A DNA stretch of 64,000 nt from an uncultured Succiniclasticum sp. (GCA_902801365.1 CADCHY010000018.1:1-64000), one strand, 5' to 3'. Positions 33,302 through 43,014 are shown, counted from the first letter of the stretch. Numbers and translations: made by a program. Notes: generated from the sequence alone by a model not told the origin.

Positions 33302-34693
33302 ATGAACAAATGGGAAGAATTGGACAAAAAATATATCTGGCACCCCTTTACCCAGATGAAAGGCTGGCTGAAGAATCCCCAGCTTGTAATTGATCATGGG
33401 GAAGGTGTGAAACTGTATGATACAGATGGGAAAGAATATCTGGATGCCATCAGCAGTTTGTGGGTCAATATCCACGGGCACCGGCGGAAAGAAATCAATG
33501 AAGCAATCATTGCGGAATTAAACAAAGTGGAACACAGCACGCTGCTGGGCCTGATCAACAAACCTTCCGCAGAACTGGCGGAAAAACTGGTGGAGGTTAC
33601 GCCGGAAGGGCTGAATAAAGTCTTCTATTCCGACGACGGTTCCACGGCCGTGGAAGCTGCTATCAAGATAGCATTCCAATACTGGAATTACGCCGGACAT
33701 CCGGAGAAGAAAGATTTCATTAATTTAGGCGATTCCTATCACGGCGATACGGTAGGCGCTGTTTCGGTTGGTAATGTGGAAGTGTTCCACAAGGCCTATA
33801 AGCCGCTGCTGTTTTCGACCCACCGTGTCAGTTGCCCGTCGTTCTACCATACTAAAATGGACGTGCAATCGGAAAAGGAGTTCCTGGATGCTTTATTAAA
33901 GGAATTGGAAGCGTATTTGAAAGAGCACGCATCCCATACGGCGGCCATGATTATCGAACCGTTGTGCCAATGTGCCGCAGGCATGCTGATGCAGCCGAAA
34001 GGTTATATCAAAGGTGTCAGGGACCTGACGAAAAAATACAATGTGTTGCTGATTATGGATGAAGTAGCGGTGGGGTTTGGGCGAACCGGACTGATGTATG
34101 CCTGCAATCATGAAAATGTGCTGCCGGACATGATGTGTCTTTCCAAAGGCATCAGCGCCGGTTATCTGCCGTTGGGGGCGACGCTGGTGACGGATGCAAT
34201 CTATAATGCCTTTTTGGGCGAACCTACAGAGTATAAGACGTTCTATCACGGACATTCCTATACGGGGAACAACCTTGCGTGCGCAGCGGGACTGGCCAGC
34301 CTCCGGATATTCGAGAACGATGATGTGATTGCCGGCCTTCCGCCCAAAATGGAAATGATCCGTCAGCATTTTGAGCGTATCAACGCAATGGAATTTGTAG
34401 GAGATGCGCGCCAGTGCGGCATGCTGGGCGGCATTGAGCTGATGCGTGACAAAGCGAATAAGATTCCCTTTGAACCCGGCCTGTTAATTGCGGGCGGCAT
34501 CTGCCAGAATGCGCGGAAGTACGGACTCATTATCCGTAACATCGGTGATGTAATCGTCTTTATGCCGCCCTTGTGTTCCACCCCGGCAGAAATTGATGAA
34601 ATGCTGTCGCGCTTGACAAAATCTATGGAAGAAATCTTTGACAAGGTACGTAAACAGGACGTGAATGTGTTTTCCGATCCCTGCGCGTTTTGA
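33302..34693 (+). CDS. bioA: Adenosylmethionine-8-amino-7-oxononanoate aminotransferase
   Basis: PLP aminotransferase of 463 residues that makes 7,8-diaminopelargonate. The IWHPFTQM start is diagnostic for BioA; DGxS-type SDDGSTAVEAAIK, YHGDTVGAVSVG, MDEVAVGFGRTG and the PLP-lysine motif LSKGISAGYLPLGA are present. AAGGAG precedes the ATG at 33302. It lies between bioD and bioY; bioF is not in the window. Confidence 0.95.
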   Translation: MNKWEELDKKYIWHPFTQMKGWLKNPQLVIDHGEGVKLYDTDGKEYLDAISSLWVNIHGHRRKEINEAIIAELNKVEHSTLLGLINKPSAELAEKLVEVTPEGLNKVFYSDDGSTAVEAAIKIAFQYWNYAGHPEKKDFINLGDSYHGDTVGAVSVGNVEVFHKAYKPLLFSTHRVSCPSFYHTKMDVQSEKEFLDALLKELEAYLKEHASHTAAMIIEPLCQCAAGMLMQPKGYIKGVRDLTKKYNVLLIMDEVAVGFGRTGLMYACNHENVLPDMMCLSKGISAGYLPLGATLVTDAIYNAFLGEPTEYKTFYHGHSYTGNNLACAAGLASLRIFENDDVIAGLPPKMEMIRQHFERINAMEFVGDARQCGMLGGIELMRDKANKIPFEPGLLIAGGICQNARKYGLIIRNIGDVIVFMPPLCSTPAEIDEMLSRLTKSMEEIFDKVRKQDVNVFSDPCAF

Positions 34694-34708
34694 TAGGAGG
34701 CCTCTGCT

Positions 34709-35284
34709 GTGCGCAATTCAAAATTACGAAACCATATTCTTTGCGCGATTTTTACCGCGCTGATAGCCATTGGGGCCTTCATTCGCATTCCGGTTCCCGT
34801 AGTGCCTTTTACCCTGCAGTTCCTGTTCACCACCCTGGCGGGCGTGCTGTTGGGTTCACGCCTCGGAGCGACCAGCGTGGTTCTGTATATTGCGCTGGGG
34901 CTGCTGGGAGTGCCTGTCTTTGCGGAAGGCGGTGGGCCCGGCTACATCCTTAAACCAAGCTTCGGTTATTTGCCGGGATTTGCCATCGGCGCCTATATTT
35001 CCGGCTATTTTGCGGAAAAAACCGGAGGCTCCTCATTCAAAAATCTGCTGCTGGGCAATGCTTTGAACCTGGCTGTTGTTTATCTGTGCGGCATGGTTTA
35101 CTGCTATGTAATCAGCAATTATTATCTGGGGACACCCATTGCAGTCTGGCCGCTGGTATTGTACTGTTTCATCCTGGCAGTGCCGGGAGATGCCGTGCTG
35201 TGCGTGGTCGCTGCCATTTTAGGGTCCCGGCTTGTGCCGGTTGTTGGCGTGAAAGCTTGCCATACGTCCGGAAACAGAATATAA
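34709..35284 (+). CDS. bioY: Biotin ECF transporter S component
   Basis: Membrane subunit of 191 residues that binds biotin, with six hydrophobic helices. RIPVPVVPFTLQ, LGSRLGATSVVLYIALGLLGVPVF and the GYLPGFAIGAY segment are BioY hallmarks. GTG start at 34709 with AGGAGG eight bases before. Co-transcription with bioDA couples uptake and synthesis under the same operator. The ECF energizing module is elsewhere. Confidence 0.93.
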   Translation: MRNSKLRNHILCAIFTALIAIGAFIRIPVPVVPFTLQFLFTTLAGVLLGSRLGATSVVLYIALGLLGVPVFAEGGGPGYILKPSFGYLPGFAIGAYISGYFAEKTGGSSFKNLLLGNALNLAVVYLCGMVYCYVISNYYLGTPIAVWPLVLYCFILAVPGDAVLCVVAAILGSRLVPVVGVKACHTSGNRI

Positions 35285-35297
35285 ATTTATTGGAAAA

Positions 35298-35346
35298 AAT
35301 CGGGACGCTTCATTTTTATATGAAGTCAGTCCTGATTCTTTTTTTG
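35298..35346 (+). terminator. Terminator of bioDAY
   Basis: AATCGGGAC with an inner CTTCAT/ATGAAG stem pairs with GTCCTGATT, followed by seven T (35298-35346). Confidence 0.8.
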
Positions 35347-35434
35347 TAAAAGCAGGTAACATTATGTTATAGTAACAGTAAAGTAATAAATGCAAAGAAA
35401 TGCAAGAGCAGAGAAAAGGGAAAATAAAATCAGT

Positions 35435-37933
35435 ATGAAAGATAAAAGAACCGCCCCACAGCACATCATCGTCCGCGGGGCAAAGGTACATAATCTGAAA
35501 AACATTGACGTAGATATTCCTCTCGGCAAACTGGTGGCCATTGCGGGCGTTTCCGGATCCGGAAAATCCTCGCTGGCGCTGGGCACGTTGTACGCGGAAG
35601 GATCGCGGCGGTACATGGAAGCCCTTTCCACCTACACCCGGCGCCGCATCACCCAGGCTGGCAGGGCCGAGGTAGACGAAATCAAACATGTTCCGGCTGC
35701 GCTGGCCCTGCACCAGCGTCCGGGCATTCCCGGCATCCGCAGCACATTCGGAACCGCTTCGGAACTGCTGAACAGCCTGCGCCTGCTGTTCTCCCGGCTG
35801 GGCAGTCATTGCTGCCCCAACGGGCATCCCTGCCCGCCGGACATGAATGTGGCGTTGATGCTGCCTACGAAATGTCCCATCTGCGGTGAAGAGTTTTACG
35901 GTCCCGGCGCGGAAGCAATGGCGTTTAATTCAGAAGGCGCCTGTCCTTCCTGTTCCGGCACGGGCGTAATCCGCACCGTGAATGAAGATTCACTGGTGCC
36001 TGACGACTCCCTGACTATTGATGAGGGGGCTGTGGCGCCCTGGCAGACCCTGATGTGGTCCCTGATGAAGGATATCGCCCGGGATCTGGGCGTGCGCACC
36101 GATGTCCCATTCCGCGAGCTGACGCCGAAAGAAAAGGAAATCGTATTCCACGGCCCGGCCAAAAAACACCATCTTCTCTATATGAACGAGAAAACGAATA
36201 TGGCGGGAGAGATGGATTTCACGTATTATAACGCTGTCTATACGGTGGAAAACGCGCTGGCCAAAGTCAAAGACGAAAACGGCATGAAACGGGTGGAAAA
36301 ATTCCTGCACGAGTCCGTTTGTCCTGATTGCGGCGGCACCAGGCTCTCGGCGAAAGTACGCTCCACAACGCTGGCCGGAAAAAATCTGGCGGAAGCGACA
36401 GCCATGACACTGGCGGACCTGATTCCGTGGGTGCAGGCTGTACCGGGAACGCTGCCGGAAGAGATGCGTCCCATGGCGGAGAGTATCATCCAGTCATTTT
36501 TGGACAATGCAAAAAGGTTAATTGACCTGGGCCTCGGGTATTTGACCCTTGACCGGGCCAGCAATACACTCTCTACCGGTGAACGGCAGCGGGTGCAGCT
36601 GGCCCGCGCCGTCCGCAACGAAACAACGGGTGTTTTATACGTATTGGACGAGCCCAGCATCGGGCTTCACCCTTCCAACATTGACGGTCTGATGAACGTG
36701 GTGGACAGCCTGATTGCCGACGGCAATTCCGTGGTGTTGGTAGACCATGATGTCCGGGTGCTGAAACAGGCAGACCACATGATCGAACTGGGACCGCTGG
36801 CTGGAACCCAGGGCGGAACCGTTCTGGCCCAGGGAAGCATCGAAGAGATTCTGGCAGCCGGCGCATCCAAGATTGCACCTTTCCTGTCAGATACCGGGCA
36901 TATGAAGATTCGCAGGCGTGCCAAAGCGCCGGACGTGTTCAGCCTGGGCACGATCCGCATAGAGACATGCCCGATTCACACAGTTCACGCGCTGAACGTT
37001 GCGATTCCCAAAGGCAGGCTGACGGCGGTGACGGGCGTGTCCGGCTCCGGCAAAACGACGCTGGTACTGGAAAGCCTGATTCCCGGACTGGCGGCATACT
37101 GTGCGGGGGAGAAGCTGCCTTTTCCGGTAAAAACAGTAGAGGCGGAGGGAATCCGCCGCGCCAACCTGATCGACGCGTCGCCCATCGGCATCAATATCCG
37201 TTCCACAGTGGCAACTTACAGTGGTATTCTGGATGAACTGCGTAAACTATATGCCGGGACGGAAACCGCGAAAGCCGGAAAACTGAAAGCCGGCGATTTC
37301 TCCTACAACACCGGTTCCCTTCGCTGCCCGGTCTGCGACGGAACCGGACAGATATCTCTTGACGTACAGTTTTTGCCGGATGTGACCATAACCTGTCCGG
37401 AGTGTAACGGAAAACGCTACAGCGGGGAAGCGGAGAAAATCCTCTGGAAGCCGAAAACAGCAGAGAAGGCTTTTTCCCTTCCCGAACTGATGGCGATGAC
37501 CGTGGATGATACACTGGAACTGTTTAAGGACAAGAAGAAAATATACGAAAAGCTGAAAGTGTTGCATGATCTCGGTCTGGGCTATCTTACCCTTGGCGAA
37601 GACACGCCTGCTTTGTCCGGCGGCGAGGCGCAGCGGCTGAAACTGGCCAGCGAAATGGGACGGACCCAGGAAGATTCCGTGTTCGTATTTGATGAGCCCA
37701 CCATCGGCCTGCACCCGCTGGATGTGCAGGTACTGCTGGGCGTGTTTGACCGTCTGGTGGAAGCAGGCGCTACCGTCCTTGTGATTGAACACGATTTAGA
37801 TGTGATTGCCAACGCAGACTATGTTATCGACTTGGGACCGGGAGGCGGCGAACAGGGTGGGCGTATCGTGGCCTGCGGAACGCCGGAACAGATCCGGCAG
37901 TCCAAAGAAAGCGTTACCGGCCAGTATCTGTAA
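35435..37933 (+). CDS. Short UvrA-family protein (UvrA2/DrrC-like)
   Basis: Tandem-ABC ATPase of the excinuclease A superfamily, 832 residues from ATG 35435 (an in-frame ATG at 35390 adds 15 and neither has a strong RBS). Both Walker A sites ([26 protein letters not shown]), both signatures and both Walker B motifs ([20 protein letters not shown]) are intact, as are zinc-finger pairs such as [16 protein letters not shown] and [17 protein letters not shown]. It is about 100 residues shorter than UvrA, fitting class II proteins without the UvrB-binding domain. Role may be in DNA-damage or intercalator tolerance; unproven. Confidence 0.85.
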   Translation: MKDKRTAPQHIIVRGAKVHNLKNIDVDIPLGKLVAIAGVSGSGKSSLALGTLYAEGSRRYMEALSTYTRRRITQAGRAEVDEIKHVPAALALHQRPGIPGIRSTFGTASELLNSLRLLFSRLGSHCCPNGHPCPPDMNVALMLPTKCPICGEEFYGPGAEAMAFNSEGACPSCSGTGVIRTVNEDSLVPDDSLTIDEGAVAPWQTLMWSLMKDIARDLGVRTDVPFRELTPKEKEIVFHGPAKKHHLLYMNEKTNMAGEMDFTYYNAVYTVENALAKVKDENGMKRVEKFLHESVCPDCGGTRLSAKVRSTTLAGKNLAEATAMTLADLIPWVQAVPGTLPEEMRPMAESIIQSFLDNAKRLIDLGLGYLTLDRASNTLSTGERQRVQLARAVRNETTGVLYVLDEPSIGLHPSNIDGLMNVVDSLIADGNSVVLVDHDVRVLKQADHMIELGPLAGTQGGTVLAQGSIEEILAAGASKIAPFLSDTGHMKIRRRAKAPDVFSLGTIRIETCPIHTVHALNVAIPKGRLTAVTGVSGSGKTTLVLESLIPGLAAYCAGEKLPFPVKTVEAEGIRRANLIDASPIGINIRSTVATYSGILDELRKLYAGTETAKAGKLKAGDFSYNTGSLRCPVCDGTGQISLDVQFLPDVTITCPECNGKRYSGEAEKILWKPKTAEKAFSLPELMAMTVDDTLELFKDKKKIYEKLKVLHDLGLGYLTLGEDTPALSGGEAQRLKLASEMGRTQEDSVFVFDEPTIGLHPLDVQVLLGVFDRLVEAGATVLVIEHDLDVIANADYVIDLGPGGGEQGGRIVACGTPEQIRQSKESVTGQYL

Positions 37934-37976
37934 AAATGCGCCGGTAATTAAATCAGGGAGAACAGGAGGGAAGACC

Positions 37977-38633
37977 ATGAGTTCTATTCTGGATAAGTAT
38001 AAGGTATTTTATAATGATAAGGTAATCGGTTACTACTATATCTACAGTAACCATAAGGCAACGTATTATACAGAATGGGGCTGCCCCTGGGATATGGAAG
38101 ACAAGCTGAAGGAACTGGGGCTCGAAAAGGAATTACAGGAGACAAAACCCCTGAAGGTGTTCACCGATTTGATCAATGACGCAAACCGGGTGCCCGGACG
38201 AAGGCGTATCATTTATCGGAAGGGACCCTTTCTGCTGGAACGTTACCCCATGGATACAGGGGAACGGTTTACAGTCTACCGGCGCGGCGCAAAGAAAGGG
38301 ACGCCGGAGTATTCGCCGCTTTCTCACGATGCGCCGCATTATGAAGGACCGAAGACCCCGGAAGGAATGCGCGAATGGGCTTCCTGGTACGCTTTCAACA
38401 AGATGGATGACGGAACCTATGAAGCGGAACTGGACGAAGCCTGGTGGTGGGGCGGCGGCCACAATGACGGCGGAACCATCCACCGCGAGATACCGGAGGA
38501 ATGGTTTGATTTGCCTTACGAGGACTTTCTGAGGGAAGTAGTGACTCTTGCGGCGGCGTCTCACTATGGATTTACTGCTGAAATATTGCTGGAGAAAAAA
38601 GGACTGAAAGAATTCTTCGGATTCGGCGAATAA
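37977..38633 (+). CDS. Hypothetical protein, 218 aa
   Basis: Soluble, charged and aromatic-rich protein with no signal peptide or membrane segment. GGAGGG precedes the ATG at 37977, 43 bp after the uvrA-like stop, so it may share that transcript. A stretch of three Trp and three Gly (AWWWGGGHNDGGTIH, about residues 158-172) is the most distinctive part. I do not recognise a family. Confidence 0.6.
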   Translation: MSSILDKYKVFYNDKVIGYYYIYSNHKATYYTEWGCPWDMEDKLKELGLEKELQETKPLKVFTDLINDANRVPGRRRIIYRKGPFLLERYPMDTGERFTVYRRGAKKGTPEYSPLSHDAPHYEGPKTPEGMREWASWYAFNKMDDGTYEAELDEAWWWGGGHNDGGTIHREIPEEWFDLPYEDFLREVVTLAAASHYGFTAEILLEKKGLKEFFGFGE

Positions 38634-38655
38634 TGCAGGCGTTACGGAATCCCTC

Positions 38656-38686
38656 TTGACTTAGAGCGGGCTTTATCGTATACGAT
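38656..38686 (+). promoter_or_regulatory. MerR-type promoter of the NapH-like gene
   Basis: TTGACT at 38656-38661, a 19-bp spacer, TACGAT at 38681-38686. The spacer holds the dyad TTAGAGC-GG-GCTTTA. Overlong 19-bp spacers with a central dyad are the hallmark of MerR-activated promoters. The same layout occurs before the merR gene (42449) and the flavin reductase gene (48148). Confidence 0.75.
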
Positions 38687-38721
38687 TAAAGTACAAAACT
38701 GTAAAGGAGAAACGGACTATC

Positions 38722-39561
38722 ATGTTTACCCGCCGTCTGCTGCAACTCTGTTCAGCCATTTTGTACAACTGTAATTTAATCAGTGATATTCCTGCGAAAT
38801 ATATCAACAGTGAATTCTGCGTGCCGGGGCTGAACTGCCGTTACTGCCCGGCGTCGGTGGCGGGCTGTCCGCTGAATTTCATGCAGCGGCTGTTTGCTGA
38901 TGGGCTGGCCCGTCTGCCCCTGCGTGTTTTATGTTGGTTACTGCTGCTGGCGTTGGCCTTTGGTCGGTTCATCTGCGGCTGGCTTTGTCCCTTCGGGCTG
39001 GTGCAGGACATTCTGGATAAAATCCCGGCGCCAAAAATCAAAAAGAACGAATGGACGCGGAGGCTCAGTTATCTGAAATACGTATTCCTTGCGGTTTTCG
39101 TCGTGGCGGTTCCACTCGGTTACCATCTCGCGGGAAAACGGTTTATGGCTTTTTGCCACTGGGTTTGTCCCAACCTGCCTTTTTCCAATTTCCTTATGAC
39201 GTTGTCAACAGGAGGCAGTATCCGTCCGTATATGTTTCTCAATTACCGTTTCGCCATTCTGGCGGCGGTAATCATATTATCTGTTTTTCTGTTCCGGCCT
39301 TTCTGCCGGTTCATCTGCCCATTGGGCGCATTTTATGGTCTTTTTAATAAAATCGCGCTGCTCTCTGTTAAGTTGGATGAAAGCAAGTGCGTACATTGTA
39401 ATGCCTGCCTGCGGACCTGTAAAATGGATATCAGAAAAGTGGGAGACTGCGAGTGCATTTCCTGCGGCGACTGCAAGGCAGCCTGTAAGTTTGGGGCTAT
39501 CCACTTCGGATGGGAAAAAAAGCAGAACAGTGTACAGAAAACAGAATTGAAAACAAAATAA
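38722..39561 (+). CDS. NapH/YccM-type polyferredoxin membrane protein
   Basis: 279-residue inner-membrane electron-transfer protein. Hydrophobic segments lie near residues 70-90, 110-130 and 170-195. Cysteine motifs CGWLCPFG and CRFICPLG face the cytosol in the NapH family. A C-terminal two-cluster ferredoxin domain reads CVHCNACLRTC and CISCGDCKAACK. An N-terminal CRYC motif is an extra cysteine pair. It is likely to pass electrons between a soluble donor and a membrane partner. A split version of the same design occurs at 62618-63383. Controlled by a MerR-type promoter. Confidence 0.85.
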   Translation: MFTRRLLQLCSAILYNCNLISDIPAKYINSEFCVPGLNCRYCPASVAGCPLNFMQRLFADGLARLPLRVLCWLLLLALAFGRFICGWLCPFGLVQDILDKIPAPKIKKNEWTRRLSYLKYVFLAVFVVAVPLGYHLAGKRFMAFCHWVCPNLPFSNFLMTLSTGGSIRPYMFLNYRFAILAAVIILSVFLFRPFCRFICPLGAFYGLFNKIALLSVKLDESKCVHCNACLRTCKMDIRKVGDCECISCGDCKAACKFGAIHFGWEKKQNSVQKTELKTK

Positions 39562-39576
39562 AATGTCGAACAGAAA

Positions 39577-39649
39577 ACCAAATAGAATACCAAATGTAAT
39601 ACCAGGTAGAAGGTAAAAAATATACCGAATTAAATACCAAATAGAATAC
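39577..39649 (+). repeat. AT-rich intergenic direct repeat
   Basis: ACCAAATAGAATAC occurs exactly at 39577-39590 and 39636-39649, with degenerate AATACC units between. It fills the gap between the NapH-like gene and the L,D-transpeptidase. No function is evident. Confidence 0.5.
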
Positions 39650-39681
39650 AAGAAGTGTTTGTTGAAGGAGGTAACTGAAAC

Positions 39682-40386
39682 ATGAAACGAATGCATGCAC
39701 TTGTCGTAGCGGCGCTGGCTGTACTGATGCTTCTGCCCGCTGCGGGAGAAGCCGGATCTGCCAAAGAAACGTTGTCTCCCGCATGGGTTTCGGCGCTGCC
39801 TGCCGCCGCAAAGACGGAGCAGCTTATAGTGGTTGGCGGCGTAGGCCAGACCACTGCCTGGGTATCCATGCACCGGAAAGATAACAAGGGCAACTGGCAT
39901 CAGATCATGACGACGCCCGGTTTTATAGGCAAAGCAGGCCTGGGAAAAGAAAAGGAAGGCGACGCCAAGTCTCCCGTGGGAACTTTCCGGCTTAACAGGG
40001 CTTTTGGCATAGCGTCGGACCCGGGCTGCGCCATACCCTACACAAAAGTCGACAATAATATGTACTGGTCGGGGGATCAGCGCCCCGGCATGCAGTATGA
40101 CCGCATGGTGGATATCCGCAATTATCCGGACCTGAACAAAGAGGACAGCGAGCATATCATAGATTATACGGAGCATTACCAGTACTGCCTGAACATAAAC
40201 TACAACAGGCTGCATACGCCCGGTCTGGGTTCGGCGCTCTTCATGCACTGCTTCGGCCCCAATAAACCGTTCACCGGCGGCTGTGTCGCCGTTCCGAAGG
40301 ATAAGATGCGCTTCGTGATGAAACATGTGCAGCCCGATTGCCTGATCGTAATCGATTCCCTGGAAAATCTTGGCGGCAAGTTATAA
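39682..40386 (+). CDS. Secreted L,D-transpeptidase-family protein
   Basis: 234 residues with a Sec signal peptide (cleavage near AGEAGS, about residue 24). The YkuD-type catalytic core ends in LFMHC and PFTGGCVAVP, giving the His and the Cys nucleophile in the SxGC-like motif (here TGGC). The SPVGTFRL segment is typical for the YafK-like branch of periplasmic L,D-transpeptidases and endopeptidases that act on murein. RBS AAGGAGG. Confidence 0.85.
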   Translation: MKRMHALVVAALAVLMLLPAAGEAGSAKETLSPAWVSALPAAAKTEQLIVVGGVGQTTAWVSMHRKDNKGNWHQIMTTPGFIGKAGLGKEKEGDAKSPVGTFRLNRAFGIASDPGCAIPYTKVDNNMYWSGDQRPGMQYDRMVDIRNYPDLNKEDSEHIIDYTEHYQYCLNINYNRLHTPGLGSALFMHCFGPNKPFTGGCVAVPKDKMRFVMKHVQPDCLIVIDSLENLGGKL

Positions 40387-40458
40387 GAAAGCGGCGTGCG
40401 GTCTGATAAACCGGCTGTAGTTTTCGGCCCAGGCAAAAAACGTTCTTATAAAACAAAA

Positions 40459-40483
40459 ACCGGCGGTCTCTCTGACCGCCGGT
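40459..40483 (-). terminator. Terminator for the minus-strand gene
   Basis: ACCGGCGGTC pairs with GACCGCCGGT around TCTCT. On the minus strand the stem is followed by a T-rich run, so it mainly ends the hypothetical gene at 40528; it may also stop the transpeptidase transcript. Confidence 0.75.
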
Positions 40484-40527
40484 ACAAAGATTATGAAACT
40501 AAACATGTTATCTGGCAAACTGCGGAA

Positions 40528-41019
40528 TTAATCCTTTTGACTGAGAATGGCGTGCAGTCCGTCCCTCAGTTCCCTGAAATGCTTCGGGAAATTCTCAGAG
40601 CCTTCCGCTCTTATTTTCCTGTCGCCGTTGACGGTGGCATTGAGGGAGAACATGATACCGTCATTAACGTTTTTCGGGTGCTTACCGTGAAAGCCGTCCC
40701 AGGAAACCAGCTCGCAGTCGTTCAACAGCTTCAGTATTCTGTCAGCGCTGCACAGCATTTGTCTCTGAGGTATGCGCTTATCCTCATTTTTTTCATATCG
40801 AATCGCGTATTCAACTACTTCGGCTTCCTTGTCTTTCATTACAATTTCGTACTCTGTGGTGAATCGCATACCGCTCAGACGAAGCGTGACAATCTCAAAA
40901 GACGTAATCTTTTCAGCCGGCTTTCCCATGCCAAACATGTGTGAAACAGACGGAAATGCCATCATTGCTGCGGCTGCTAACAGTAGCATGAAAACCCGTT
41001 TCATATTTTTGCTGCTCAT
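40528..41019 (-). CDS. Hypothetical exported protein, 163 aa
   Basis: Small protein with a basic start and hydrophobic stretch (VFMLLLAAAAMMAF) that looks like a Sec signal peptide, followed by a soluble beta-rich domain. The RLSGMRFTTEYEIVMKDKEAEV region is unfamiliar to me. Its promoter side faces the composite hairpin at 41128. It has its own terminator and stands alone. Function unknown; presumably periplasmic. Confidence 0.6.
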   Translation of the reverse strand: MSSKNMKRVFMLLLAAAAMMAFPSVSHMFGMGKPAEKITSFEIVTLRLSGMRFTTEYEIVMKDKEAEVVEYAIRYEKNEDKRIPQRQMLCSADRILKLLNDCELVSWDGFHGKHPKNVNDGIMFSLNATVNGDRKIRAEGSENFPKHFRELRDGLHAILSQKD

Positions 41020-41127
41020 TTTGATTCCACCTTTTTCAGTATTTTCATCTCAATCAATTATACCATATGGACAGCCCCGCAACACAAGGATTTTGAAATA
41101 ATAATTAAAACTCGTAGTAATTTTGAC

Positions 41128-41162
41128 AGCTGTGGTTTTTCTGCAGCTTTTTTTGTTATAAT
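41128..41162 (+). promoter_or_regulatory. Hairpin-promoter composite element (copy 1)
   Basis: AGCTGTGG (41128-41135), T5 loop, CTGCAGCT (41141-41148), then a T tract that runs into TATAAT (41157-41162). The hairpin resembles a terminator and the -10 of the next gene begins eight bases after it. Near-copies occur at 55894 and 62519, with covarying stem bases. Confidence 0.6.
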
Positions 41163-41193
41163 AAAACAAAAATTGTATTTGCGGGGTGATACG

Positions 41194-41889
41194 ATGAATC
41201 AGGATATAACAATCATGAATCAGGATAAGACAATCATATTGGCCTGCAGTTCGCTTACGGAATATGTAGAAGCGGCGCAGGCCAGAGCGGGAACAAAGAT
41301 GCAGGTCAGATACCTTAACCGCATCTATCACAGAGACCCCGCTGAAATGCAGGAACATATCAAAGCAGAACTGGAACGGATGCCGGAAGAAATCGATACG
41401 GTGTTAGTCTGCATGGGATTTTGCGGCGGTTCCTGGAATCAGGTGCAGTCCCGTTACCGCCTTGTCATTCCGCGGGTGGATGACTGCGTATCGCTTTTGC
41501 TGCAGACAAAGGATGATCCTGTCAGTAACCTGAAAACGCCCGGGCATCTTTATGTACGGGCTATGGATCCTTCCACGGAATCCTTTAAGGCCATTTTTGA
41601 AAGATTGGTAAAAGCATACAATGTAGACGAGGAGACAGCGAAAAAACGGCATAAGGAATGGATGGATTTATATAACACAATATCCGTTATGGACACGGGC
41701 ATCAATCAGTGCCGTCGGCCGGAATACGCTGCGGTTGTAAAAAAGGATGCGGACTGGCTTGGCGCTAAGATGGAATACGTGGAGGCCGGCACCCATCTTC
41801 TGGAAAAACTGTTTAGGGGAATGTGGGACGATCAGTTCCTGGTTCTCGAACCGGGCCGTGCTGTCCAAAAAGAAGAAATGCTGGTTTAG
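41194..41889 (+). CDS. DUF1638 family protein
   Basis: 231-residue cytosolic protein starting at ATG 41194 with a GGGGTGA RBS. The CGFCGGSW-like VCMGFCGGSWNQV segment and the IPRVDDCVSLLL segment with a conserved Asp-Asp-Cys are the family signature. DUF1638 proteins are often found in methanogens and anaerobes beside corrinoid methyltransferase genes; no such genes are adjacent here, apart from the URO-D/MtaA-like protein at 4920. Function unknown. Confidence 0.75.
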   Translation: MNQDITIMNQDKTIILACSSLTEYVEAAQARAGTKMQVRYLNRIYHRDPAEMQEHIKAELERMPEEIDTVLVCMGFCGGSWNQVQSRYRLVIPRVDDCVSLLLQTKDDPVSNLKTPGHLYVRAMDPSTESFKAIFERLVKAYNVDEETAKKRHKEWMDLYNTISVMDTGINQCRRPEYAAVVKKDADWLGAKMEYVEAGTHLLEKLFRGMWDDQFLVLEPGRAVQKEEMLV

Positions 41890-41929
41890 AATTTCCGAAA
41901 ACATCTGAAAGAAATAATACAGGAACAGT

Positions 41930-42263
41930 CGTAGAGGAGCGTCTGACTTTCCAGAACCTTACGTATAACAAGGAAAACTATTGCTGCAATGCCCACATGA
42001 TTCCCGTGCTGCTGATCATGACCAGCAACGCGCCGGATACGTATTATACCCAGTTGCTGGAAAATTATCGCAAGACCCTGAACCTTCTGGTAGGTCCGAC
42101 AGAAGTTCTTGTCAGCGGTGACACGCTGCAATTGAAAGATTACAGCAAGCTGGACTGGCCCTGGACGCTGTTTGATCCGGAAGCAAAAAAAGTACGTCAC
42201 GAAACGGTATTCCCACAGGAATGCAAAAAGGCATTTGAGATGGGCGCGGCGCTGCTGAAATAA
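41930..42263 (+). pseudogene. C-terminal fragment of a flavodoxin-fold NAD(P)H oxidoreductase
   Basis: The frame ending at 42263 encodes VEERLTFQNLTYNKENYCC followed by PVLLIMTSN and then NLLVGPTEVLVSGDTLQLKDYSKLDW, which resembles the C-terminal part of flavodoxin-family (WrbA-like) iron-sulfur flavoproteins. The FMN-binding N-terminal half is missing; upstream sequence is occupied by the DUF1638 gene in another frame. The joint around 41890-41930 is probably a deletion end-point. Not expected to be active. Confidence 0.6.
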
Positions 42264-42329
42264 ACCGGGCAGAGCGGCAGGCTGTGGGAGTTGTTCCCTT
42301 TTGACCGCCTAAAATGAAGTTTCAGTTAC

Positions 42330-42369
42330 AACCGTCGGTGTACTAATACGCCGGCGGTTTTTTGTTTTT
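42330..42369 (+). terminator. Terminator before the merR unit
   Basis: AACCGTCGG (42330-42338) pairs with CCGGCGGTT (42351-42359), followed by a T-rich run. Confidence 0.8.
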
Positions 42370-42448
42370 TAAACGGATTTGTCCGACTTCCGGTTCCCGT
42401 GGAAGCAGTTTTAAAATGTGAATTAACTATGAATTTTCGTTTTCAACC

Positions 42449-42479
42449 TTGACTTAAAGTGAACTTTAATAAATAACAT
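42449..42479 (+). promoter_or_regulatory. merR promoter, autoregulated MerR-type
   Basis: TTGACT at 42449-42454, 19-bp spacer, TAACAT at 42474-42479. The spacer and the end of the -35 carry the perfect dyad TTAAAGT-GA-ACTTTAA. This is the best palindrome of the three related promoters (others at 38656 and 48148), consistent with the regulator binding its own promoter. Confidence 0.8.
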
Positions 42480-42558
42480 ATAGTTAACAAATGCCACATA
42501 TAAAAGCCAATTGCCGTCGAGCCTTTCTCATATATATCAACAAAAGGAGCTGTGCATC

Positions 42559-42999
42559 ATGTCTTACACTATTTCCGAAGCTGCCGAAAAAACCGGTCTG
42601 CCGCCATCTACTATCCGTTTTTACGATAAAGAAGGGCTGCTGCCCAACATAAAACGCAAAAATGGCATCCGTGTGTTTGAAGACATGGACCTGCGGCTGA
42701 TGGGTCTTCTGACCTGCCTGAAAAACACAGGGATGCCCATCAAACGCATCCGCGATTATGTGGAGCTGACATCCAAAGGGGACGACACCCTGCAGGAGCG
42801 TTACGAGATCATCAAGGCGCAGCGTCAGTTCGTGCTGGATCAGATCGAACAACTGCAGTATTATCTGGAAGAACTGGATTTCAAAGACTGGTATTATAAC
42901 AAAGCGCTGGCCGCCGGTTCGGAAAGCGCGATCAATTTAGATGATTACGAAAAGGAAACGGGGAAGAAAGCTCCGGACGATCCCAACCGGCAGGACTAA
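42559..42999 (+). CDS. MerR-family transcription activator
   Basis: 146 residues. The winged helix-turn-helix at 1-70 reads YTISEAAEKTGLPPSTIRFYDKEGL and is followed by the dimerisation coiled coil (about 80-115) and a short tail ending near residue 146. There are no cysteines in the effector region, so it is not a classic metal, SoxR-type or thiol sensor; it resembles the AdhR/YyaN group, members of which respond to electrophiles. RBS AAAAGGAGC. Proposed targets are its own gene, the NapH-like gene at 38722 and the flavin reductase at 48237. Confidence 0.88.
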   Translation: MSYTISEAAEKTGLPPSTIRFYDKEGLLPNIKRKNGIRVFEDMDLRLMGLLTCLKNTGMPIKRIRDYVELTSKGDDTLQERYEIIKAQRQFVLDQIEQLQYYLEELDFKDWYYNKALAAGSESAINLDDYEKETGKKAPDDPNRQD

Positions 43000-43014
43000 A
43001 CGCACTCCGTGTAG

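Noticed and set aside
39577-39649. Possible CRISPR-like repeats
   Set aside because: Only two exact 14-bp copies with degenerate AT-rich sequence between, no uniform spacers and no cas genes.
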